Below, piece by piece: positions 27,501-33,004 of a stretch of DNA of 33,004 bases. The number at the start of each line of letters is the position of its first letter. The stretch's first letter is position 1. The notes beneath the pieces are model-generated. The model searched no databases. It saw only the letters and a list, made by a program, of their open reading frames with translations, and was not told where the DNA came from. Source of the stretch: Bacteroidales bacterium (GTDB lineage: Bacteria > Bacteroidota > Bacteroidia > Bacteroidales > F082); the NCBI GenBank assembly GCA_017461665.1, contig JAFTXI010000028.1, positions 1 to 33,004 on the forward strand, in the 5' to 3' direction. The position numbers and the translations under genes were made by a program.

Positions 27501-27529
27501 AAAAAAACCTGTTACATTCCGTAGCAGGT
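27501..27529 (-). terminator. Terminator downstream of tRNA-Gln
   Basis: On the minus strand, ACCTG...CAGGT (27525-27529 with 27507-27511) with an inner TAC/GTA pairing is followed by a T-run. It lies 20 bases after the tRNA and about 15 bases before the rimP start. Confidence 0.75.
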
Positions 27530-27548
27530 CTTCAATTTATAAACTTTG

Positions 27549-27619
27549 TTGTCGAACAAGGATTCGAACCTTGACAGGCAGAACCAAAATCTGCAGTGCT
27601 ACCATTACACCATTCGACA
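27549..27619 (-). tRNA. tRNA-Gln (anticodon UUG)
   Basis: A 71-base cloverleaf on the minus strand. Acceptor stem TGTCGAA/TTCGACA (7 bp) with discriminator A. D arm around GTGTAATGGTAGCAC. Anticodon stem GCAGA/TCTGC with loop TTTTGGT, anticodon TTG. T arm CAAGG-TTCGAAT-CCTTG. The 3' CCA is not encoded. It decodes CAA. It has its own promoter and terminator and precedes rimP on the same strand. Confidence 0.96.
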
Positions 27620-27648
27620 ATCATTATTTCGTATCTTGAATGTGAGTG

Positions 27649-27678
27649 CAAAAATACATCTTTTTTCAATATCTGCAA
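27649..27678 (-). promoter_or_regulatory. Promoter of tRNA-Gln (and possibly the rimP operon)
   Basis: Minus-strand TTG (27678-27676), a 19-base spacer and TATTTTTG (27656-27649). Transcription would start about 22 bases before the mature tRNA. Confidence 0.65.
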
Positions 27679-27813
27679 CAAAAAAAATAATTTTTTTTTA
27701 ATTTTTTTTATACCTTATTTATATGGACAAAAAGACCAAAATCTATCGGCAAATTTATTAAAGAATCAGCAAAAAAATTATGAATTATGCACTATGAATT
27801 ATGAATTAAATTT

Positions 27814-27821
27814 TATCTTTG
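27814..27821 (+). promoter_or_regulatory. -7 box (TATCTTTG) for the DUF2723 gene
   Basis: TATCTTTG, 50 bases before the ATG. Upstream is a run of ATGAATTATG-like repeats (27779-27808) and an A/T-rich spacer from 27660 with no other feature. No -33 TTTG. Confidence 0.6.
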
Positions 27822-27871
27822 CAAATTATATATATTACGTCTTGATAATAAATAATTAAACAAGAATACTA

Positions 27872-30800
27872 ATGAGTTTCAAAAAATTAAACAACATTGT
27901 AGCTTGGTTCGTCTTTCTTGTCGCAACCATAGTTTACTTCTTTACTTTGGAATCGACCGTCAGTTGGTGGGACTGCGGCGAGTATATCTCAACAGCTTAT
28001 AAATTACAAGTGGGTCACCCGCCAGGAGCACCTCTCTTCCAGATGATAGGCAGATTTTTCTCACTCTTTGCCTTCGGCGACGTGACAAAAGTAGCCCTGA
28101 TGATAAACGCGATGTCGGCTCTTTGTAGTAGTTTTACTATCTTATTCCTCTATTGGACAATCACGCTTCTCTCGAAGAAGATTTGGATGAAAGAAGGCGA
28201 TAACGCTCCTATGTCAAATCAAATCGCTGTTATTGCTACTGGCGTTGTCGGCGCTTTGGCTTACACATTCTCCGATTCGTTCTGGTTCTCAGCCGTCGAA
28301 GGTGAGGTCTATGCCATGTCGTCGCTCTTCACTGCGATAACTTTCTGGGCAATATTAAAATGGGAAGAAGTAGCCGATGAACCTTATAACTATCGTTGGA
28401 TTATTCTCATAGCTTATCTCATTGGCTTGTCAATCGGTGTTCACCTCCTGAACCTCTTGTGTATCCCTGCCGTCGTGTATGTGGTTTATTTCAAGAAATA
28501 CAAGAAGATAACATTCAAAGGATTCTTCCTCACAGGTGTTATTTCTGTAGTGTTGGTGGGTTTCATCCAGGTTATCCTCGTTCCTGCAGTGGTGTCGATA
28601 TGCGGTAAGTTCGAGCTCTTCTTCGTCAACTCCCTCGGCGCTCCTTTCAACTTGGGAACTGTAGTTTATTTCGTTCTCCTCATCGCATTACTTGTCTTGG
28701 GAATTTATTTCACAAATAAATATAAGAAAGTGTTACTCAACACAGCAGTTCTTTCCTTGATGTTCATCTTGATAGGTTATTCTTCATTCTTCATGCTCGT
28801 CATTCGTGCTAATGCAAATACACCTATCAATGAAAACGAACCGAGCGAAGCCGTCTCTATGCTTTCTTATCTCAAACGCGAACAATACGGCAGCTGGCCT
28901 CTTCTTTACGGTCCTTATTATATGGCAAAACCTTACGACGCAGGTAACAGCAGCCCTATTTACGTCAGAGACGAAGCAAAGGGAAAATATGTCATCACCG
29001 ATAAGAGAGAAGGAACCGACCCAATTTACGACAATAATGTACAGACAATCTTCCCTCGTATGTGGAACGGAACAAAACCTTCTTACATAAGTACTTACAA
29101 TCAATATATAGATAAGTCGAAGATGATTCCTGTCACGATGAAGAAATCTGACGGAACTTCTGAAATGGTGATGAAACCGACATTTATGCAGAACCTGAAA
29201 TTCTTTATTGGTTATCAATGTAATCACATGTATTGGCGTTACTTTATGTGGAACTTCGTGGGACGTCAGAACGATATTCAAGGTCACGGCGAGTTGGAAA
29301 ACGGTAACTGGATTAGCGGTATCGACTTCATCGACAACGCGCGTCTTGGAAATCAAGACGATTTGCCAAAGTCGATGGCTAACTCCGGACGAACCGAGTT
29401 CTATTTCTTGCCTCTTATATTAGGTCTCGTCGGTCTGTTCTATCATCTGAAACGCGACATCAACAACTCGTGGGTAGTGTTCCTGCTGTTCTTTATGACA
29501 GGTCTCGCCATCGTGATATACTTGAACCAAACGCCTTATCAACCTCGTGAACGCGACTATGCATACGCCGGTTCCTTCTATGCCTTCTGTATATGGATTG
29601 GAATGGGTGTGCTCGCAATAGTTGAAATGCTTCAAAAAGTCGTTAAAAATAAGATGGCTGCTGCTGCGGTGGCTTTCGTCTTATGTCTCTCTGTTCCAAC
29701 AGTTATGGCAGCTTCGGGTTGGGAAGGCCACAACCGTTCCGACAAGACTTCAGCCTTAGACTGGGGTAAAAACTACTTGAAGAATCTCCCTGAAAACGCT
29801 GTGATATTCACTCGCGGCGACAACGATACTTTCCCATTATGGTATGTACAAGAAGTTGAAGGTTATCGCACCGATGTCCGCGTTTGTAACTATATGCTTT
29901 CTTCAGGTTATTGGTACGTACATCAGATGGGACGTAAACAATATGAGTCGGAGCGACTTCCACTTTCGTTGACACCAGAACAATATGATAATGGCGTTAA
30001 TGAGCCTGTCTTCATCCAAGAAGTTTTTGAAGGTCCGGTGGAACTTAAAGACGCCATAGAATTTGTAAAGAGTGACAACGTAAGAACTAAAGTTTCTTTG
30101 ATGTCGGGCGACAAAGTCAATTATTTGCCAGCAAGAAATCTCAAACTTACCGTCGATAAAGAAGCTGTAGTTCGTAACGGCATCGTTCCGGAAAGCATGA
30201 AAGATCAGATTGTTGACGAGATAGTTTGGAGAATACCTGACAATGTCAGTTATCTTTACAAGAACGATTTGATGCTCTTAGACTTCATGGCAAGCAACGA
30301 CTGGACACGCGCTGTCTATTTCACAAGTTTGAGCGATATCAAGAATATCTTGGGAATCGATAAATACTTACATCAAGAAGGATTGTCGCACAGATTCATG
30401 CCTGTTGTTGCTTCTGATTATCATAAAGATGCCGGCGGTGTTTATGTTGAAGGTTCATACGAATTGTTGATGGCAGACGACATCCGTTGGGGTAACTTAA
30501 ATCAGCCTGATGTTGCCGTTGATCCTGAAAGCCGTCGTAATTTATTGTTTGTTAAACAAGCATATATGCGTCTTGCACAGGCACTCGTCAACCGTAATCA
30601 GAACGACTCGGCTATAGCTGTTTTAGACAGATGTCAGGAGTTCTTCCCAGATGAAAAGATACCATACGACTTGTACATGATGGCATATCCTGAGATTTAC
30701 TATCAGGCAGGTGCTATGGAAAAAGGCGATGAGCTTATCAATACAATAATAGACAACTGTATGGATAACTTACGCTATTTCGAGAGTTTAGACAGCAGAT

Positions 30801-30952
30801 TCATCCCTTATTATGCTGAGACTATCAGAGAAAATCTTGCCATGATAAACGAGATGAGCAATGTCGCTAAGAGAAACAAACGCAACGAACTCAACCTCAG
30901 ATTAGATAACATGCTCGAACAAGAGTTCAATAAGTTCTATGATTTGTTTTGA
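27872..30952 (+). CDS. DUF2723 family integral membrane protein (putative GT-C-type glycosyltransferase)
   Basis: 1026 residues. The first ~310 residues hold several hydrophobic segments, for example 9-25, about 75-100, 118-135, 173-205 and 215-240. A loop of about 200 residues follows, then further segments (FYFLPLILGLVGLFY, WVVFLLFFMTGLAIVIYL, AFCIWIGMGVLAIVEML). The C-terminal ~380 residues are soluble and end in helical, TPR-like sequence. Near the N-terminus, SWWDCGEY (Asp34, Glu37) and VGHPPGAPLF are family signatures; acidic residues in the first loop are typical of GT-C transferases using lipid-linked sugars. It is thought to act in protein or surface glycosylation, but donor and acceptor are unknown. 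Monocistronic by its flanks. Confidence 0.85.
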   Translation: MSFKKLNNIVAWFVFLVATIVYFFTLESTVSWWDCGEYISTAYKLQVGHPPGAPLFQMIGRFFSLFAFGDVTKVALMINAMSALCSSFTILFLYWTITLLSKKIWMKEGDNAPMSNQIAVIATGVVGALAYTFSDSFWFSAVEGEVYAMSSLFTAITFWAILKWEEVADEPYNYRWIILIAYLIGLSIGVHLLNLLCIPAVVYVVYFKKYKKITFKGFFLTGVISVVLVGFIQVILVPAVVSICGKFELFFVNSLGAPFNLGTVVYFVLLIALLVLGIYFTNKYKKVLLNTAVLSLMFILIGYSSFFMLVIRANANTPINENEPSEAVSMLSYLKREQYGSWPLLYGPYYMAKPYDAGNSSPIYVRDEAKGKYVITDKREGTDPIYDNNVQTIFPRMWNGTKPSYISTYNQYIDKSKMIPVTMKKSDGTSEMVMKPTFMQNLKFFIGYQCNHMYWRYFMWNFVGRQNDIQGHGELENGNWISGIDFIDNARLGNQDDLPKSMANSGRTEFYFLPLILGLVGLFYHLKRDINNSWVVFLLFFMTGLAIVIYLNQTPYQPRERDYAYAGSFYAFCIWIGMGVLAIVEMLQKVVKNKMAAAAVAFVLCLSVPTVMAASGWEGHNRSDKTSALDWGKNYLKNLPENAVIFTRGDNDTFPLWYVQEVEGYRTDVRVCNYMLSSGYWYVHQMGRKQYESERLPLSLTPEQYDNGVNEPVFIQEVFEGPVELKDAIEFVKSDNVRTKVSLMSGDKVNYLPARNLKLTVDKEAVVRNGIVPESMKDQIVDEIVWRIPDNVSYLYKNDLMLLDFMASNDWTRAVYFTSLSDIKNILGIDKYLHQEGLSHRFMPVVASDYHKDAGGVYVEGSYELLMADDIRWGNLNQPDVAVDPESRRNLLFVKQAYMRLAQALVNRNQNDSAIAVLDRCQEFFPDEKIPYDLYMMAYPEIYYQAGAMEKGDELINTIIDNCMDNLRYFESLDSRFIPYYAETIRENLAMINEMSNVAKRNKRNELNLRLDNMLEQEFNKFYDLF

Positions 30953-30967
30953 TTAGGAATTATTGTA

Positions 30968-31020
30968 GAGACGCACCAACAACACCTATAAATTTAAAAC
31001 AGGTGTTGTTGATACGTCTC
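30968..31020. repeat. GAGACG-type long palindrome downstream of the DUF2723 gene
   Basis: Arms 30968-30987 and 31001-31020 pair over 20 positions with two mismatches just inside GAGACG/CGTCTC. The inner 11 bp, CAACAACACCT with AGGTGTTGTTG, are perfect. No T-run. Confidence 0.82.
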
Positions 31021-31045
31021 AATAATTAGGAAACTCATAGATGCG

Positions 31046-31099
31046 GAGACGCATTATTTACATGTTGTTTAATTTCTATAGGTGTAATTAGTACGTCTC
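31046..31099. repeat. Second GAGACG-type palindrome in tandem
   Basis: GAGACG (31046) pairs with CGTCTC (31094), followed by an imperfect stem that includes TTACA/TGTAA and two wobbles. The C-A mismatch next to the ends is the same as in the 11347 and 30968 copies. Confidence 0.75.
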
Positions 31100-31137
31100 T
31101 ACCAAACTCCATTACTTCAAAATTCCAAATCTTTTCT

Positions 31138-31145
31138 TATCTTTG
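31138..31145 (+). promoter_or_regulatory. -7 box (TATCTTTG) for the TPR regulator gene
   Basis: TATCTTTG with the ATG 7 bases later. TATCTTTGCGCAAC is shared exactly with the left-edge paralogue, so both should give nearly leaderless mRNA. Confidence 0.65.
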
Positions 31146-31152
31146 CGCAACT

Positions 31153-33004
31153 ATGAGAATGCTCATCCTTTACATATTATTCTTAGCCTTCGGCTGTCAA
31201 CAGACAACAGACAACAGACAACGGACAATAACTTCGACTCTGACTTCGACTCTGACTTCGGTCGCTGAGCCTGTCGAAGCGCCGGGCGATGTTGTCGTGC
31301 CTTCGACAAGCTCAGGCACCTGTACGGACACATTGAATGTGTCCACGTATATAATATGCAATAAGGACGTATGCGATACGTCCCTACGTAGTGACTCGGT
31401 GACTTACTACAAATCCCAGCTCCTCATTGCCGACTCCTTATATAAAAACTATCTCCCTCAATATAATTTCAACGAGGTTAAAGCTGCCGTAGTGTTTTTT
31501 GAGAAGTCATCAAGTCACCAAGTCTCTAAGTCACCAAGTAGAGATAATCAAAACAACTCGTTGACTTGGCGACTCGTTGACTCGTTGACCCATTCTCTTG
31601 GTGACTCGGTGACTCGGCGACTCGGTGACTTGAACTTCCTCTCCGCTCGCGCGCACTACTACCACGCCGTAGGTCTCACTGAACGCGATGATGTCGTTGG
31701 CGCCTGCGAACATTACTTAAGAGCGCTTGAAATTATGGAACTTGAATTAGAAACTGAAAATTTGAAAGCTCTAAAACTTCAAAACTTCAAAACTTCAGAA
31801 CCTCAAAATCTCGGTGACTCGGTGACTCAGCGACTTGGTGACTCAAATTACGAAAAACTCCGTTTCATCGCCCTAACCTACACCCGTCTCGGAAGATTAT
31901 TCCTAAATGAGAACTATTGTGATCATGCAATTACAAAATACAAGAATGCATTGAAATATGCTGAGATTCTGGGGAACAACGACTCTAAAGCTAACATACT
32001 TAAAGAGTTAGGTAACTCATATCAGCTTGCCAATAAACCTGATAGTGCCTTATATTATTACAATGAATCACTAAGATACAATCCGAGTTTACCGAATAGA
32101 TTGGATGTTGAGAAGAGTATTGCTAAGATTTTGTTTTACAAAGACGAAAAAGATAGTGCGTATGTTCTTTTAAAAAATAATCTTAGAGAAATTGATAATG
32201 GAAACTTAAAATACTCATATTACTATACATTAGGTGATATGTATTTCAATGATAAAAAATATGACTCAGCACTTTATTATTTAGAAACAAGTTTGGATAA
32301 CGATATTGTTACAAAGAAGGTTGCATTCACAACAAAATTGTCAGCTATTTATGATATCTTAGGTGATTATGATAAAAGAGACTATTACGATAATTTCTCA
32401 GCCAAAATGCTATTGAATCATGCTAATAAAGAGGTTGATAACAAACAGCTTCAAGTCATTTACGACAATTATAAGGAAAGGAAAAACGAAAGAGAAAGGA
32501 GCATAGCCAAAGCCAAAACAAGGAAACAAATAATTGCAATAGTTCTGTGTGTATTTGTTATTCTTGCGTCCTTATCAATATTTTTTAAATACAGGCATCA
32601 AAGACATATCAATAAGTTAACGGAAGATATAGACGATTATGCCAATGAGAACAGGCAGCTTGTTGAGGATTTTCAAAAAGTCAGTAGCAAGAAAGACAAG
32701 ATTATCAGACAGCAGAAAAAAGAAATAGAAGAGATAAAGATTCAACTCGACAAGAAAAACCGTGTCAATCTTGAAGCCTATTATGATTCTGAGATATGCA
32801 AAAAGATTATGGCAAGAAAAGATTCCGACTTCTCATGTTTGAAAGAAGACGAATTAGCTTTGTTGATGAAGTCGGCAGATATGCATCTCAACAATATCTC
32901 GACACGATTATGCGAGCAATTTCCAACTTTAAACACAAACGACTTATATACCATTTGTTTGATTATACTTAATGTTGAGAAAAACAAGTTCCCATATCTG
33001 TTGG
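31153..33004 (+). CDS. Partial TPR / transmembrane / coiled-coil putative regulator with in-frame repeat DNA
   Basis: Open for 617 codons from ATG 31153 to the right edge; the C-terminus is missing. The leader MRMLILYILFLAFGC suggests a lipoprotein (Cys15). Residues ~15-232 are a patchwork in which DNA repeats are read as protein. Interspersed are normal-looking segments such as YKSQLLIADSLYKNY and ARAHYYHAVGLTERDD, which look like a TPR start. TPR-like helical repeats fill ~233-440 (ALTYTRLGRLFLNEN, LGNSYQLANKPDSALYYYNE). One membrane segment lies at 457-478 (IIAIVLCVFVILASLSIFF). A coiled coil follows (~485-540). The last part (NLEAYYDSEICKKIM, LNTNDLYTICLIILNVEK) resembles the C-terminal regulatory domain of Bacteroidales TPR-transmembrane proteins, which usually ends in a helix-turn-helix. 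Its ligand and targets are unknown. Confidence 0.75.
   Translation, partial: MRMLILYILFLAFGCQQTTDNRQRTITSTLTSTLTSVAEPVEAPGDVVVPSTSSGTCTDTLNVSTYIICNKDVCDTSLRSDSVTYYKSQLLIADSLYKNYLPQYNFNEVKAAVVFFEKSSSHQVSKSPSRDNQNNSLTWRLVDSLTHSLGDSVTRRLGDLNFLSARAHYYHAVGLTERDDVVGACEHYLRALEIMELELETENLKALKLQNFKTSEPQNLGDSVTQRLGDSNYEKLRFIALTYTRLGRLFLNENYCDHAITKYKNALKYAEILGNNDSKANILKELGNSYQLANKPDSALYYYNESLRYNPSLPNRLDVEKSIAKILFYKDEKDSAYVLLKNNLREIDNGNLKYSYYYTLGDMYFNDKKYDSALYYLETSLDNDIVTKKVAFTTKLSAIYDILGDYDKRDYYDNFSAKMLLNHANKEVDNKQLQVIYDNYKERKNERERSIAKAKTRKQIIAIVLCVFVILASLSIFFKYRHQRHINKLTEDIDDYANENRQLVEDFQKVSSKKDKIIRQQKKEIEEIKIQLDKKNRVNLEAYYDSEICKKIMARKDSDFSCLKEDELALLMKSADMHLNNISTRLCEQFPTLNTNDLYTICLIILNVEKNKFPYLL
31202..31260. 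repeat. Two adjacent tandem repeats inside the TPR gene
   Basis: AGACAAC is repeated three times (31202-31222). ACTTCGACTCTG is then repeated twice plus a half unit (31231-31260), read as TSTLTSTLTS. The left paralogue has related but non-identical sequence here. Confidence 0.85.
31260..31319. repeat. REP-like pair in inverted orientation inside the TPR gene
   Basis: 31260-31284 is the exact reverse complement of 22-46 (core CTTCGACAGGCTCAGCG). 31297-31319 carries the variant CTTCGACAAGCTCA in the opposite orientation, closed by GTGCC/GGCAC arms. Both are translated in frame. Confidence 0.8.
31326..31383. repeat. Two palindromes inside the TPR gene
   Basis: GGACACATT/AATGTGTCC (31326-31334, 31336-31344) and GGACGTAT/ATACGTCC (31365-31372, 31376-31383). 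The second has the same arms as the infB terminator stem core. Both are read in frame. Confidence 0.8.
31503..31540. repeat. AAGTCACC 8-bp repeat units, reverse orientation
   Basis: About four degenerate units of the type CAAGTCAC, the reverse complement of the GGTGACTC type found further on. Translated as SSHQVSKSPS. Confidence 0.7.
31559..31632. repeat. GGTGACTC-type 8-bp tandem repeats inside the TPR gene, first block
   Basis: Units GACTCGTT and GGTGACTC recur with an 8-base period, interrupted by CCCATTCTCTT. The frame shifts by one each unit, so every third unit would give TGA. The two units in that phase read CGA (31570, 31618). Confidence 0.85.
31811..31849. repeat. GGTGACTC-type 8-bp tandem repeats, second block
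   Basis: Four units; the one in the TGA phase reads CGA (31831-31833). Just before it, 31769-31810 is an AAAACTTC-rich tract, also in frame. Confidence 0.85.

Noticed and set aside
27596-27859. 87-codon plus-strand frame
   Set aside because: Starts antisense inside tRNA-Gln and runs through AT-rich spacer and the next promoter; composition is spacer-like.
28784-29356. 190-codon minus-strand frame inside the DUF2723 gene
   Set aside because: Lies wholly antisense to a well-supported gene, with no recognisable motifs or promoter.
31531-31713. 60-codon minus-strand frame with SPSHRVTKR-like repeats
   Set aside because: Antisense reading of the 8-bp repeats in the TPR gene; the plus frame continues far beyond on both sides.
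31503-31849. Possible CRISPR array from regularly recurring short units
   Set aside because: Units are 8 bases, directly adjacent, without unique spacers of constant length, and no cas genes are present.

Overview
The window is chromosomal DNA of a Bacteroidota member, most likely an uncultured Bacteroidales. Four things point there. Most intergenic gaps carry the Bacteroidota -7 promoter element TAnnTTTG and no Shine-Dalgarno sequence. A type IX secretion (T9SS) C-terminal sorting domain ends a giant surface protein. There is a lipoprotein with a Fibrobacter-type paralogous (FISUMP) domain and a large DUF2723 membrane protein. The housekeeping proteins resemble Bacteroidales versions. T9SS cargo with cleaved-adhesin modules is typical of Porphyromonas-like lineages rather than gut Bacteroides, but I cannot name a genus.

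Layout: 1-126 (-) is the start of a gene running off the left edge. lepA follows at 236-2023 (-). Next come gapA (+), a FISUMP lipoprotein (+), a RelA/SpoT homologue (+), purA (+) and a transglutaminase-like lipoprotein (+) 10 bp behind purA. A convergent terminator separates these from a small exported protein and an OxyR-type regulator (both -). oxyR is divergent from a 1-Cys-type peroxiredoxin and a thioredoxin (+), forming a peroxide-defence cassette. A frameshifted remnant of a secreted protein (14366-14530, -) and the 2444-residue T9SS adhesin (14723-22057, -) follow. The block rimP-nusA-infB (-) comes next, with tRNA-Gln(UUG) just upstream of rimP. The DUF2723 protein (+) and a TPR/transmembrane putative regulator running off the right edge (31153-33004, +) end the window.

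The core genes cover translation (lepA, infB, rimP, tRNA), transcription (nusA), glycolysis (gapA), purine synthesis (purA) and (p)ppGpp metabolism. Accessory functions are redox defence and cell-surface display.

The most unusual material is repeat DNA. Short palindromes with conserved GAGACG/CGTCTC ends recur between genes. The TPR gene at the right edge carries several kinds of intergenic-type repeat in frame in its first ~230 codons. In its 8-bp GGTGACTC repeats, each unit that would read TGA in frame carries CGA instead. The partial gene at the left edge is a paralogous start with the same promoter and the same REP-like element, pointing the other way. Two mRNA leaders (gapA, purA) appear to begin with a stem-loop, and three genes appear leaderless or nearly so.
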